NCBI GenBank assembly: GCA_001683735.1
Contig: LUGG01000024.1
Span: 434,001-498,000, forward strand
Direction: 5' to 3'
DNA from: Grifola frondosa
Taxonomy: Eukaryota; Basidiomycota; Agaricomycetes; Polyporales; Grifolaceae
Length of the DNA: 64,000 bases
The notes below the pieces were generated by a model. The model saw only the letters and a program-made list of their open reading frames with translations, did not search any database and was not told where the DNA came from. Position numbers and translations under genes: made by a program. Positions 1-12,999 of the stretch are shown in pieces. Numbering within the stretch: position 1 is the first letter of the stretch; the number at the start of each line of letters is the position of its first letter.

Positions 1-2
1 CG

Positions 3-936
3 AAGGCGAAAGCGAGGGCGAAGGCGACGGCGAAGGCTGATAAGAACCTTGAGGAGGTCATTACGATGGCTGATCCGAATCCTGACACGACAGAAGTAGC
101 TTCCGCGAAGACAGAGAAGAGTGCGGCGAAGGTGAAGGCTGACGAGAACCCCGAGGAGGTTGACGCGTTCCTGACATTCACAGTGGCTTCCAAAGACAAT
201 GAAAAGAAGGCTGAAAAGAAGAATGAAAAGAAGACTGAAATCAAGCGGGTTCCAATTCCGAAGAATGGTCATGTAGATTTTTCAGGTGAGTCACTTCATC
301 CTCTGACTGTCTTTCCAAATAGAGATGCCAGAAGACCCTCATGCGACGCGGGCTGCACACATAGCGGGCATGCCTCCAGAGCCGGATATCCTCGACCATC
401 CCCTCTACGATGCTTTCGAGTGCCTTGAGATTCCTGAATACGTGAGATCATCCGAGTCTTTCCGGACCTCTGACCTCCAAGTTCCTATCTTCATCAAAGA
501 GTACAAAAAGCAAAACGACACAGCGACGAAGGCGTTGAATCAGGCGCGTTGCTATGGAGTGTCTGCGGCCGATTTCAATCACAGGATCGGCCTCGAGGGG
601 TACCCTGTGTTCTGTCTGGCCACGTCGGGAACAGCTGGTTGTGTGCTTTTGACGTGGTATTCGACATGCTCGGATGTGAGTTATCGCTTTGGTCTTCTGG
701 ATTTGTGTCTGACATACGTGCAGAAAACCTTCATCATAGAGCGAAATATTCCTCACTTCCGACTCGACAACCCCTTCGATGCATTTCGCTACGCCACATT
801 CCTCCTGCGACTCCGCAAGGAGACTGATAGGCGTCTGAGAGAGTCACAGTACAACTTCAATAAATTCCGTACGGCAGTGACAGCTAACAAGATGAACTGG
901 ACAAAAGAAATGCAAGTGGCTGGTCTTCCGGCTTGA
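3..936 (+). CDS. PD-(D/E)XK nuclease-like fungal protein (5' partial)
   Basis: The reading frame is open to the left window edge, so the true start is outside; an internal ATG lies at 66. I read three exons: 3-285, 323-675 and 724-936. The introns are 286-322 (37 nt, gtgagt donor, ctgac branch) and 676-723 (48 nt, gtgagt donor, tgcag acceptor). Removing the second joins TWYSTCSD to KTFIIERN and keeps frame. The visible part is 282 residues. The N-terminus is Lys/Ala-rich with an imperfect repeat (ADKNLEEV, ADENPEEV) and looks disordered. The C-terminal half has VPIFIKEYKKQND followed by an ALNQAR helix and GYPVFCLATSG. In family knowledge this order suits a PD-(D/E)XK nuclease-type fold found in many Agaricomycete hypothetical proteins, with E-x-K as the catalytic pair. 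Function is inferred only; no partner gene is adjacent. Confidence 0.6.
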
Positions 937-1666
937 TTATTTGGTTGGAACTCCGCACTCGTATGTTCGATGTCGGGTAGACGTGTCGCTTTGTTGCCCT
1001 TCACGTTGTCGTGTCTCATGTTCGTGTTCATGTTACCATTAGCCATTAGCGAAATACAACTAAGTGTTGCGAATATACCAAACGGCCACCTTGTCTTCAC
1101 TTCGTCGCGTTGCACGGTATATACACCCGATCGCCGTCGTGGTCCGCCTAGATGTCGCTTTTATCATCTTATTTCCGAATTCCTGATCGCACACATATGC
1201 ACCCACAGTACGGGTTCGCAGACTTCTGCCTGTTAAATGTATCTCCATCCAACCTCCCCATCAGCTCAGACGATGCGCATGAAGAGATTACATTCGACCA
1301 AGTAATATAACACTACAAATGCATGGAAAGAGTTGCTACCGAAACATCTATCTTGTTGAGCGAACATGGCTACATTGGGGCTTCTGAGAAGATGCGACTG
1401 AGAAAAATACAACGCGAGATGATGGAATGCGAGGTGATGAAATGCGTTCTATGATGATCAATTATGAAGCTATAAGGGTGTCATTTGGTGCGTCTTCGGG
1501 CAGAGCATGGAGGGTCGCCAGTCCCAAAAGCGGCGTGAGTGAGGAAGAGCCCTTGACACCTGGCACAGGTGCGTTTTGTAGGAGTATGGAGGGAATATTC
1601 GCAAACACTGCCGGATTGCCGGTGCACAGCGGCCGCGGAACAGCAAAATGCTAATCGTGCGGAAGA
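937..1666. other. intergenic, nothing recognised
   Basis: Between two convergent genes. Only short overlapping frames without splice logic or recognisable motifs are present. It probably holds the 3' ends of both neighbours. Confidence 0.5.
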
Positions 1667-3783
1667 TCAGTAAGACATATTGGCCAGACGGGGAAACAGC
1701 GAACACACATCGTCACCGTCGTCATCTTCATCTTCGTCATCATACCCGAACAAGTTCTCAGACCACGTCGGCGACGAGCATGAATTTGAAGACGCGCTAT
1801 TCGAACAACCGGCGGAGAGATCAGGAGTACACGGATCCATTTGCGAATAGGCTCCCAACGGGTACATCGGGGTGCCTGCGGCGGATATGTCAGAGCGAGA
1901 CCCAGTAAAAGAGCGTGGAGTAGCCAATGGTATAATAGGGCATAACAAATGGGTATCCGGAAGTACTGGCGGGCGGGTCACGACGCAGCACAATAGACGT
2001 CGCAGGAGCGATACGCGCAGGGTCGGACACAGCTTCAACAACGTTCATCGTGCTTGCGCTTTGACTCTGCGCGTTCTGGACCACATGGGCAGCACGCAAC
2101 TCGGCTTCCTTTCGTGCGCGCTCCACTACCTTGCAAGTTTTGCTCACACCTATGGACGAAACCGTTAAAGCACATCCTCACATTACCACACCGACTCACC
2201 TCTTCTCCACTCCAGAGAGCTCGCACCCCAATGCCACTTCAGATGTATCGCTAGACCGTTCGAGAAACGGAACGTCCGCGGACACAGTGGACACTGAAGA
2301 GGCAATCCATTCAGTGAGTTTCCGTCCTTGACATGGACTTGGCCACCATGCTTGTACCGCAGCTTATGCGGCTTATGCACAATATCGTTCTCCTGCTTCA
2401 AAACTTCGAAAAGTGCAGACCAAGTGCTCGGCATATTCGCTGGGATTGGAGTGGGCGTCGGAAAATATGGCATGGGAGCGGTAGCGAGAATAGAAGGTGG
2501 CATAGGTGGCATAGCGGGCGCATACATCGCGTTGTACCCTGGCGCATAATCGGGATGTGGGGATGGAAGTGACGTTGGCGGGTACATAGGGACGTGATGA
2601 CCCCGATGGGGGTACCGCAATGCGGACCAACGCGAACATTTGAACTCTGAAAACGAGACGTCGCACGTGGATCGTCTTCTCGTATACCAGGCAGACTAGG
2701 TGCATGATGCGCAAAATGACCTGGAATGTATGTGGGCTGCATATATGCGTGTCCATGCGTCGTAAATGCAGGCTGAAACTGTCCAGGATGGAATCCCATA
2801 CGTGGGGGACAAGGAGCCCCAAGAGGTGTATCCTGACGACGACGGCGAAATGCCTCTGGTGATTCTTGTTCACGGTCTGCAACATTCAATACTTCTATCT
2901 CGCCCTCAAAAGAGGCTCTGCGTAAGTGGGGAAGTGGGGGCAAAGGTATTGAGTGTAGGGAATGCAAGGCAGAGAGCTTTGTCTGGAGCGCCGCCGGATC
3001 GGGTACGTGATGAGCATTCAGGAGTTTTGCGAGCGTTGTTCGTGCAGAGCCATCCATCGACTCATGGGTGGTGCGTGGTGAGACAATCAGACGTGGGCCG
3101 ACGACCACATGGTTATTGTGGCCGTGCTCGCGACTGTCGTAGATGGACTCGATCTGGGGCTGCATATCGCGCGTCGCATTCAGCACATCGAATGCATAGG
3201 TATGGCTGCAATCCCGTTCCTTCCAGTTGTACGGGGAGAGAGGGTTCTGCGATGCACTCCTCCTGAGTTCCACGTTTTCTTCCGGAAGTTGAGACCCGGC
3301 CTCACAAGCAACGTTCATGGGCGCACGATTCTCATCAGGCGCTTGACATCTAAGACGCGTAGAGGAAACGTTCTCGGCGGCCACAGAGATGGGAGCAGGG
3401 GTATGAAGGGCTCCTTTTTCCTGTGTCATCGTGAAGTCGTCGCAGCTGTGATGAAGGATCTTACTACTACTGACGGGGGTAGAGGTCCCGTTCGCCCGAA
3501 ACGTGTACTCGAACATAGGTTCAGGCCCAGTCGACCGGAATGGCAGCTCCAAAGTCTCTTCGAGGACCATTCGTGCGCCATCATAGACCTGGAAAGGCAA
3601 AGTCGGTCGCCACTTAATCCTGAAGGCAAACACCATCGAGCGCGGGATACCTGGAGGCCATTGCACATCCACTAAATCCATGGACTCGTGTTGTGACATG
3701 TCTGTTATACCAACGTCAACAGGTTCCTGCAAGTGGGAGGGGATAGGCACGATGGGAGCAAGAGAAGGACATTCCGGAGTCAT
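1667..3783 (-). CDS. C2H2 zinc-finger protein with acidic C-terminus
   Basis: Four exons read on the minus strand: 3783-2688, 2646-2200, 2149-1967 and 1875-1667. The introns are 2687-2647 (41 nt), 2199-2150 (50 nt, gtgagt donor) and, less certainly, 1966-1876 (91 nt). The joined frame gives 644 residues without a stop. The start is the first ATG of the long frame (MTPECPSLAP); upstream codons lack an ATG. The N-terminal part of about 100 residues contains a hydrophobic segment around RSMVFAFRIKW. The middle is Pro/His-rich and low complexity (YAPAMPPMPP). A single C2H2 finger reads CPLCPRTFRFSNGLAIHLKWH, with spacing C-x2-C-x12-H-x3-H. It is followed by a basic stretch (KTCKVVERARKEAE) and an acidic run (DDEDEDDDGDD) near the end. 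It may be a nuclear DNA-binding regulator, which is inferred from the finger. No close family was recognised. Confidence 0.65.
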
Positions 3784-5313
3784 GACGAAGAGTATCGGAC
3801 GCGAAGACGGCGTTTTAGTAGTTTGAGACCTGGTCTTTGCTTTGCGCTGCCGTTTGGACTGCCTAATAACGCGCTGACTGGGTGGGTGGCCGCATATATG
3901 ATCTTCCAAAGATGGGCTGATGTAAATAGAGATGTAGCGGTACAATTATTGCGCATATATTCACCTGACACCAAATCTGCAAAATCGTTATCTCGCGGCA
4001 GCAGGCTGGGGGTGCATCGATGGGCCGCCATAGATGGATTTGACATCTCCAAAGACGCAGCGTGCTCAAAGATGGGTGTAGATGACAACATTTAGGCAAA
4101 TGACGACAGGCTGTGGGTTCAAAAAGCGCCAACGACGACAGATACGATGTCGAGCCTAGGTGGAGACAACGGTGGACATGGCGGTCATGAAGAGGTCAGA
4201 CAAGTAAGTACTTACCGTGTCGCCAATATTTATACATGTCAACGCCACGTCGATCGGTATATCTTGAGATTCCACTGACAACAAATCGGGCGTGAAATAC
4301 AGAGCAAAAGACCGTCGACCTCTTTCTCTCCAGCTAGACAAGACATCACCACATCGAGCCGCAAAATATGCTCTGCATCAATACTGAATGAATTCACCAG
4401 GGATGTGAGTGATTTGTGGGTGATTTTACGGTCGCGACGTTCACTTGAGAAGATCGCTCACTTGTCAACAAACTGATTACATAACATCTCTCTTCACAAA
4501 AATCAGCGGATGTCCTTGCTTCGTCCAATGAGAACACCTCATCTTGCTATATCGTGCTGTCGTCAATTGGGTGATGTATGTCTTCGAACCTAGTCGCGTA
4601 TTCAACGGATAAACAGCTGGGACACGCATATTGAAGCCAGAGTACTAGAGCTTAGAGTGTAGCTGGCAGGCTGCGAGTGATACAGGACGGGAAAAGATCG
4701 CACGAAAGCGCATATGTTCTAAAAGAGTCGGAAAAAATCGAGATGAAAAATCCCCAGAGACGCGTGATGTCTAGTATCGCGGTCGCGGAGTCGCCGAGAG
4801 TGTGGCTCTCATCCGTGATAATCAGTCTGAGAATAACGTTCGTGCCGCTGAAGGCAAATTTCCGGCATGAAGTGCATGATACTGTGGAGCTTCGCTGGGT
4901 TCAAAATGAAATGATAGATAAAATTTGCCAAATACGTGAAAGCGCATGCGCACCTGTGGGTTCGACACCAGCGGGGAATAGCAGCGCTTACCGTCTTCCC
5001 GGATGCAGCCCGCTTCTCTCGACCCGTAATGCTCCTGGAGACTCATGGAGTCCGGGATTGCACAGCACGTAAGAATCCAAGAGCTTCTTTCGACCCGGGT
5101 TCTCAGTACGCAATTTGCAAACCCAATGCTCATCTATTCCTATCCATGTGCACCGAAGAACAAAGCTGGATTGGGAAATTGCAAGTAGGAGCCGAAATTA
5201 CGGCACGAAGCAGCACGAAGCGTAGTCGTATACACCATCCATCGAGATGTGACTGCTCCAAGGACTCGGGGGCCATACGAGGAAATGTGAAAAACCCGGA
5301 ATCATGAATCCCG
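3784..5313. other. intergenic or unresolved
   Basis: No convincing gene. A minus-strand stretch at about 4,930-5,070 has an ATG, a gtaagc donor and a cacag acceptor. The spliced frame stops after about 35 residues, so it is not called. The part next to 3,784 should hold the zinc-finger gene promoter. Confidence 0.4.
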
Positions 5314-5781
5314 TTACGATGGGCCACCTTTCGACTTTTCCACAGGGGCACTCAACGGGGAAGCACCAGGGATCGGAGCAAGACTCGGACTCTGATTCGC
5401 ATTCGGCTTCGGCTTGTTCTCCCGCTCAATTTTCGAACGCCCTGAGATAAGCATGTCAGGAGCGTCTCTAATGACCGGTCTCGCAATGATCGCCGTAGAC
5501 AGATGCAGAATGTCCTAAACTCACAGTCCAGTTTATCAGCAGGGCGGCTTCCAGCTGCTTCTTGAAGCTGCCGCCGCTCGTTAATGTCCTTTCTCGCGTA
5601 GTAGTAGCTTACTCCAGCAGCTACGATTAATGTCCCCCATCCCAGGGCCTGCGTGATCAAAATTCGCGAAAGGTAAGTCACGAAATAGTAGAGTACGACG
5701 CGAAACTTTCCATAGTCTGTGGGGTGTTCATGATGTGACAAACGGGCAACTCTCGATCTCCCAAGTCTGCATTTTCTTCAT
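5314..5781 (-). CDS. small DUF4748-like membrane protein
   Basis: The core exon is 5716-5525 and the last exon 5441-5314. They are joined across an 83-nt intron (5524-5442) with a gtgagt donor, ctgac branch and tctcag acceptor. The junction creates KLDWRSKIEREN, in frame to TAA. No ATG lies in the core frame. A tiny first exon 5781-5751 (MKKMQTWEIE) joined through a 34-nt intron gives 116 residues in phase, but that intron is short and its donor weak, so the start is uncertain. One transmembrane helix is visible (ALGWGTLIVAAGVSYYYA), followed by a charged ARKDINERRQLQEAAGSRP segment. From memory this GWG-helix-YYYAKK-I pattern matches the fungal DUF4748 family. Localisation to a mitochondrial membrane is inference. 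It is a neighbour of the zinc-finger gene with no sign of co-regulation. Confidence 0.6.
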
Positions 5782-8700
5782 CTCCTGTTCTCCGAGAGTT
5801 TCGGCCGGCGTCTGGAGTCTCGACCGTGATCACGTGTACGCATTAGGCGTCTAATGCCAACGTCGAATTTCGAACGGTTGACCTTGATGCACTCGCTCAT
5901 TACTGCTCTAGCTTCCAATTGTTTACACTTCTCTTGCTTTCTGACTACGATGAAGTCTCAACATTTTGGACTAAGCACGATGGCTTACCCTAATGTGTCG
6001 TCATGGCTGTTCGAGACCTTGGACTCGGGAGATTAATCAAAAACCTTCAGAAATACGACCCCGCAGGCATATTTTTGATACTGCTCTCACGGACACCGTA
6101 CGTCATCGCGGCGAGATAACGGCTGTGGCTAATATCGAGTACCTCTTGTCCCCGCACAAACTGTTGTCCCCTCTGCGTCATCGTCGGGAATCATGATGCG
6201 TGATGCTTGTAATCGGCTGTGCGTTACAAAGGGAACCCATCGCAGAGAGTACGTTGCTATTCCGCACCTTTTCCGAGCGAAGGCTCGGAGTATTTCTGTT
6301 CTGACATTGGGATTCGATGTCAAATGTCGTGGTGAGGGGGGAGGAAAAGTGTGCGTAGAAGCGCGATTGTGTTCAATGTCCTGGAATATCCATCCTTCGC
6401 CTCGGAGTGCACGAAGCGGGCGGCCTCAATTGCAGACTGTGTGCTCTATTCTTGGTTGGCCGACCTGGGACCTGTGCATGTCTAGGAGACGTATGTTACA
6501 ACTGGCATTTCGAATCGTCGTCCACGGTATCGTTCCCCGGGAAAGACGGTATTTCGAGCGTCGAGGAAGAAGATACCAGAAGATACCGTGGAGTTTCGAC
6601 ATCGTTCTCTGACGTATATATTACTTGAAGACGCCGATGGAGTGAACTTTCAACCGCGATCACCTGTGCTCCTCGCCTCCATCAATTCAGCGCGCGGGCG
6701 CGTTCATGCCATATTTGGATGAACAGCTCTCTTTTTATGTCATCCTCATCACTTTGGTATGTGCACTTGGACTTCGTTGGATTAGATGTCGAATGGGAAG
6801 CAGCTGGGGGCGTGTCCGACATGAGCACTGAGTTCTTTGTCAATTGGCATCGCCCCCCTTTGACTGGTGATACTTTGATCACTGGGCTGTCGTGTGATCC
6901 CTGTGTGGCCGTGCACTGCTGCTTTGCATTCAGCGGATGTGTACGTTAGCTCGCGCTGAACATGATCCGAGCCAGCTCGGACATGCCCTGATAACACCTT
7001 CATGCTGTACTGTATAGGATCTGCTCGACCTCGACCCTAACACGTTGGAACTACCCGCAATTGGCCACAGTACGAATTTGGGGCCTCCGCTACTTTGATT
7101 TCATGCATCGCCGAGGGCGATGAGTGTACCATATGCCTCTCGCTCCCCAGAATCGCCGAGTACCATATGCCTCGCTCGCGACATCACGCTCTCCAGGATC
7201 GCCGAGTGTTATTCTTGCACGACTAGCTACCGACGTCCGCCTTCGCTTTTCTTGCAATCACTCTGATTTGGACGCCAATTGCCTATCCCGACGCAGTGTG
7301 GGGAAATGCCACAGCTACTGTCCGCAGTATGCCCACATCCTCCCACACTCTGGTTTGCCCTCACACCCTTCACAGTCGCGCACCGCACCTTGCAAATTGT
7401 CGACAACATGGTCTGATCTATCTAGAATTCGCTGTCAAAGCAGATCGCGACACTGACAGATCCCGGGAACTTGGAAACTGTTCTGCTGCAAATGGAATCG
7501 TGCACCTGAATTCGGGTGTATCGTTCCGTGCTTTCGTACGGCAAGCAGGCTTCCTGAGCCGCGTGGGGTGCTCCACAGTTGGCAGCCGCCTCGTGGTTTA
7601 CAATGTGTGGCATACAATGTGTGGCAGATTCTGCGATGTCGAAGAATCTTTGATCGACAACAATTCCACATCAATATTCTTATACGTACGAACTCTTCCT
7701 CCACTATCTGGTATGGGCGTCCATCGACACCGGGAGATAAAATTGCCATTGACAGACGGGCGTTCGACGGACCCTTTACGTGGACGCTATCTTGTGCACT
7801 TCTCCAACGGGCCAGCTGAGTTCTCTGCTCTACAACTTTCCGCAAATCGCCGGCACTAGAATCACTCCCCCGCACCCCACGGCATCTCGATATCCCGTTA
7901 GGACGATATACAAGCACGCCATATATCGCTGCGGCTCGCTGTTGGATGGAGATGCTGTCGCTGTGGCTATCTCCGCACACGAGGATTGGCCAAATCCGGG
8001 ATGCTATTCGCTCGAGGTTCTCTCATGGCTGCAGCTTCGTTGAACCTTGCGTCCTGTGCTTTGATTCGTGCACCGGTGCCCGGTCACCACCGGCATCGTA
8101 CAAACTTCGCACGGAAGTCTCTGCGATTTGGCGGTGCAGTTGCTCAGCTGGACATCGCATCTGATTCTCTTATCGCATATCCGCTGCAAAACGGTATTGC
8201 TGGTGGGTACACTCGTGTCCTAAGCAGGATCACCAATCAGCTCGGAGATGCACAAGTTGGTCACGACAGCCAGCGGTGGCGAACATCTACTTAATATAAT
8301 GTGGCTGAATGCCACGACGTTCCCTCCGTGTCGTCGCACAACATCGAAGGCACGTCCTATTAGTATACGCGTTGCGCGCTGCGACCGCACGCAATGAATA
8401 CGTTTTGGGCACGAGCGAGGAAGTGGACGACGGATTCGCTCCGAAGCGGAGCCGGAGCTCGCGCCCTCTTGAGACGGAGGCCGTTAATGACTGGGCAGTC
8501 TCTACAACACGGGACCGCACATACCGCGTCGTGATGGAGACTCGCAGCAAATATATCCGGAGTCGGGTCATGGGGCCCCAGCCGGCGCGCGATTCAATAC
8601 AGGTTTGTCGTGTGAGATGCTGCATGCAGCTGCGAAAGGCAGAAGCGGGCCCGGAGAACGGCTGGTATCGAGGGTGCAAATCGCCACCCGAATTTCAGGA

Positions 8701-9355
8701 AATGAATGGTTTTTGAATGTGTCCTGTACAGCTGTCAGCTTGTGAAATGAACTAGTGCTGTGTATTTTTGGCAGCTGGAGCGTCAAGATGGTATCAAATG
8801 CCGAGGGAAAGGGCAGTCGAAGTGGTTGTGGTGTGAATAATTCGGAATGGTCAGAGCGTGGTGAGGCCAGTGAATGGAAGGACGTTAACTGTGATTTAGT
8901 CACAAATCATGTGTGTGCACAGTTCCGTTGTCTTGTTCTCGTTGAGCGTGAGATGCTGGTGCATGGGAAAATACATAACAGAAATAACCGCGAGTTCGAA
9001 GGAATTCTAGGACGTGTATTCCATGACGTCAATGGCTAAAAGATGTCGGACGAGTGGAAGATATATCTGAAGGTATTGATTGGACTAGAATCACAGTTGC
9101 ACGTTCATATGATAAAGTACAACAGCTAATAGTAGGGAGCGTACTCTAGATGATTATCGACAAAGCCAGATGATGCGAGAAACCATATACAGCACGAAAG
9201 ACGAGACACGAACATATTACTACTGTAGGCTGCGAACCGGGCGCGAAGCTACAACTGAAGACGAGCGACGCCGTAACGGCAACCACACGCTGCCAGTGCC
9301 AATTACGAGAAAGAATGAGATGCATGCGATCCGGCCAAAATAGGAGGAAACCAAG
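5782..9355. other. gene-poor stretch without a supportable gene
   Basis: About 3.6 kb of about 50% GC DNA with many short frames on both strands. None shows a recognisable motif or a consistent exon chain. Positions 7,100-7,210 contain a short imperfect tandem duplication built on taccatatgcctc and gatcgccgag. It could be a decayed transposon or a gene with many frame breaks. Confidence 0.4.
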
Positions 9356-10063
9356 TCAAACAGAACGCCCATGATATGAAGAGAATTCAGTTGCCATGGC
9401 TAGCACAGCATAGTCCCACCGCGTATCCCCGAGTACCTGCCGTCCGTCGATAGACAGCTCGTCGCCCTCCTGCGCGTCGTGCCAATGGGTGTGCCTGCAC
9501 CTCGCCCGCGTTGCCGTTAGGGGGATATGGCGGAGGTTGGACGGTGGACGGTACAGCTATCGCGTGTACAGCTCGTACAGCGTGGGGAGCGCAATGGATA
9601 ACGAAGGTCGCACAAGGGATGCATAGGAGAATGGTGGCGCAAAAAGGGACGTAAAGTCATGATGAGTCCGAAGAGAGGTGCAACCCGACCGGACGATACC
9701 AGGCGCGAACATAGAAGGTAGTGGCCTGAGCCATTGTCATCTTCGCGTGACGTAGCGCCAGTATTGGTTATTGGGTGGCTGATAACAAAAGAGTCGACTG
9801 TGAGCACACGCACAAAATAGGAACATGACGGAATGCGGAATGTGTACACACCTGAGTGCTGGGGTGGAGGTGTCTGTGCAACAAAAGACGCGTCAGAGAC
9901 ATGTGCACCATGCAATGGGACGAAGAAAAAACTCACGAGCTCTTATGCACTCCCATACATCGACACCTTTGCCCTTCGGATCCCAGACTCCGCATTGCGC
10001 GTTCACGGGCCAAAAAATATTGAGCTCCCAGACGCGAGTCGCGTCAGAAACGAGACCGGGCAT
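9356..10063 (-). CDS. unrecognised spliced gene (model tentative)
   Basis: A TATAAA box on the minus strand at about 10,196-10,201 precedes the ATG at 10,063 (MPGLVSDATRVWELN). The first exon runs to 9,937. A clean intron follows (9,936-9,874, gtgagt donor, gttgcacag acceptor). Downstream splicing is unclear. One option is a 22-nt exon ending at a second gtgtgt donor. The last coding-looking stretch reads EGDELSIDGRQVLGDTRWDY and stops at 9,356. The product has no recognised domain. The intermediate frame changes may mean missed introns or indels. The promoter and first intron are the best-supported parts. Confidence 0.35.
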
Positions 10064-10195
10064 GTCGTGAATAGGGATAATGAGGGCGGGGATTAAAAAA
10101 AGTTGCACGCTTGGTGGGAGTCCAGCGAGGAGGGAGAGGAGAAAGGGACCGAGAACAATGTAGAACAGCAGCGAACTGGGCGGAGAGGAGGGAGA

Positions 10196-10201
10196 TTTAT
10201 A
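10196..10201 (-). promoter_or_regulatory. TATA box
   Basis: TATAAA read on the minus strand, about 130 bp upstream of the ATG at 10,063, in a C/T-rich context typical of fungal core promoters. Confidence 0.4.
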
Positions 10202-10209
10202 TGGAGTCA

Positions 10210-11092
10210 GTCGCAAGACGCCGGGAGATATCGAGTTGCATTCATCTTCCTGTCACTTCCACTCCGGTAACGTATCACATACTCACGGCGCCCAATGAGA
10301 ACCCTCCACTTTCGACCTCCGCGTCAATATTTTGTTAAATTGTTGTCTCGGTCGGAAATGTTTGGGATCCAGCTGAACCTCCGACTAAAATTTGTGTGAT
10401 GCCGGAACGTGGCCACCGCAATGGGCGGTCGGAGTTCGGGACTGCAGGCGTGCGCTCCGATAATCTATGAATCCCGGTTTGAGACGAGGGTCACAATCGA
10501 TAAGCGTCTTCGTCGTCGTCCACGACGCGGCGCACATCGTCTTCGTCGTTCTCGTCGTTCCGCGCATCTTGCGGTTATTCGCGGCCTTCTAGTCTAGGTC
10601 CGCGCTGAGCTGGGTACCCCATTGTCATTGAGACGCCGTGCCGACGATTGCAGATCGGGGGTGCATATAGACGCAGGCCGCTTCCCTTCGCACCATATTC
10701 CTCGGAGGCGCTTCTGATATTAACGGCGACGGGAGTCGCGACTCGTCGGACCCATCCTGGCGTGAAGGACCGGTTTACGTTTGGCGTTTACCATGAGGGC
10801 TTGGAGTCACTACGCAACTGCTCGAGTCTCGACCCCAGGTCCCTTCCCCGCCAATACCGAATATCTCCGCGAAACACACACTCTCTATTCCCGAGTCCCT
10901 GCGTCGCGCTCCGATGGCTACTATACACAGTACGTCTCGCATAGCGTTGTGGACGCCTTGCTTCCATCTTGCGACCCTGTGCGGCGTCTCACCTGCGCTG
11001 TCAGTTTCGAATCCACGACTCCGACCTGGCGAAATTTTCAGGTTTGGTGACCAATATCGGCGAAGATGTGGTGCGGCCAGCCCAGCCCTCTG
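10210..11092. other. intergenic, nothing recognised
   Basis: Contains a short purine/pyrimidine-biased triplet stretch (cgtcttcgtcgtcgtcc, about 10,505-10,560). Read on the minus strand it gives an Asp/Glu-rich peptide, but an upstream stop limits it to about 25 residues. No gene is called. Confidence 0.4.
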
Positions 11093-12640
11093 CTATTGGT
11101 GAGCTACTCTATTTCGCGCCTGTTGTTTTTTCATGGCCTTGTTGGTTACACGGGCAGTAGCTTCTCCGCTCACCGTGGGCGTTCCGGAGACACACAGCTG
11201 TTTCACCATGCACGCTGGTGCCATGCGGCCCGGTCTTCGTTCGGGAAGGTCAAAGGGCAATTGTCTGCGCTGGCTGCGATCCCGTTCGTCGCTCGCGCCT
11301 TTGGTTGCTTTTGTAGACCCCGACCCAGCATACTTTCTACTTTCTCCATGTGTGCGTCGGTTGATCACAGTGGCGTTGTCATGGCGAAGAATATTGTCAA
11401 AAGACTCTTCAATCTTATTGCCCTGATCGGGACGGCCTCGATCTTCGATCATGTTCACCGTTGCAGTGCTCTCCTTGTGGTGTCACCCTCATTCTCCGCA
11501 TGCAATTCGGCATGTGTGATTCGCATACTTACAATCCGCGCAACCGGCACTGCACAATCAATATTGTCAAGAGACGAGACCCCACCCAGGCCCTTTTCTC
11601 GCATGACATGGTCGTGGGGCAACAGCAGTCCGAGTCAATTAACGGCGTCGCCATCTGCTCTGCACGTGGTTGTTTTCTTGTGTGCTTCATTGCTTCGTCC
11701 GTCGCGTTGAAACGCTGATTCGCGATCGCCGAGCAATTCTTTTTGGCTTCTTGGACTTCGCTCAAGATCGTTTCGATTCGAAAGCGATGTGCGAAGGTCG
11801 CGTTCATATCGGATCTTGGGCGATATTTCTTCCCTTTATCCTCGAATCGAGAATGCCTGGATCCATGCCACACTGGATGCGCCCTCGATACATGTTACGT
11901 GTGCTCTCTGCAGCTATTTTACTTCTACACTTTCCGCGGTTGCACTGCTGCTACTTATTAGTCATGGTGATACGAGTGGGTTCTAATTGATAATTCTACG
12001 ATGGCACCTTCCTCCATGGAATTGGGGCATTTTGGCATTCATTTCGCTTGATATTGTACCGCGGGCAGTCGGTATACCAGCGAGACCGTGACTTCTGCAT
12101 AACCAATATCGAATACACTATCCACAACGCGACGCACATTCAGTAACGTTGGACTACTTCGGGATTTTTTGGAAGGTCTCCCAAGATGGATACTTTGTTG
12201 TAAGATGCTTGTTCTGCGCCGTCCATGTGCAAAGCCTTCGTTCCTGGTCGGAGAGACATATCCAGTAGTCAAATTTAGTATGGAGACGCCTTCGAGGCCT
12301 TCCATTCCTTGACCGCGATATATTTCGGTCGGATACTTGTCTGTACGCGGGTGCAATTTTCTCTCGCTAGTAATCCCGCTGTGATGTAGAAAGAGGCCTC
12401 GACCACTGCCATCACCTTCCGACATTTGTTCTCTTCTCTGCTTCTTGTCTTCATCAATTCCTTTGGAGTGTCGTGCTGAGTGGCGGCACATCGCTGATTC
12501 TAGAATGCATGGACGGTCTCGAGCCGCAATTGTTGCTACATGATGTGAGCACAAGTTCAGCCATTCGTTTGGTCGCCGATCCTTTGAGCATGCATTGCAA
12601 TGATACTCTAAATCTTGATCGCGGACATTGACACACCTGC
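11093..12640 (-). CDS. unrecognised Cys/His-containing spliced gene
   Basis: Consecutive minus-strand coding-looking blocks are present. The 5' block (about 12,630-12,040) has a potential metal-binding arrangement, HCNACSKDRRP then NLCSHHVATI (C-x2-C ... C-x2-H). A middle block (11,870-11,533) reads FAHRFRIETILSEVQEAKKN. The last exon (11,474-11,093) is joined by a 58-nt intron, 11,532-11,475, with gtaagt donor and phase preserved, ending RNRVAHQ. At least one frame change between the first and middle blocks is unexplained, by a missed intron or an indel. No known domain was recognised. The finger-like motif could indicate nucleic-acid or protein binding, but that is speculative. Confidence 0.35.
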
Positions 12641-12999
12641 ATTTCTGTCAGATATCCCTTGGTGATGGAGATTTTTAGGCCTCGTAACGGCAGGAATACC
12701 AGTACGTTTATCCCTGGATAATCTCAGGGTATTTCACTTCCATTCCCATATTTCGCTTCTGTCTGATCCTTCATGCGCACGTCTCTATGCCGTTCCACCA
12801 CCAATCCCAATAGTGCATGTTCTCCGGGATGATTGGTGGTCACGGGCCCAGTTAATACCTTCAAGTCAGATAGCGCATTTTTCACGTTCTTGGAGTCGCC
12901 GCCAAGTGCATTCTAACGGTAAGTGATGTCCTCCGATCGGCCGCAATATAAGCCGAACTAAGTTTAGTGGCACAACTTTGACATGCGCATACATTCATT

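Noticed and set aside
3109..3675. Plus-strand frame of 188 codons
   Set aside because: It is antisense to the continuous zinc-finger gene frame and has no splice logic or motif.
10500..10600. Acidic protein end on the minus strand
   Set aside because: An upstream stop limits it to about 25 codons, and the pattern follows from a simple triplet repeat.
11066..11710. Plus-strand frame of 214 codons
   Set aside because: It overlaps better supported minus-strand exons with a phase-consistent gtaagt intron, and its own start is not an ATG in a good context.
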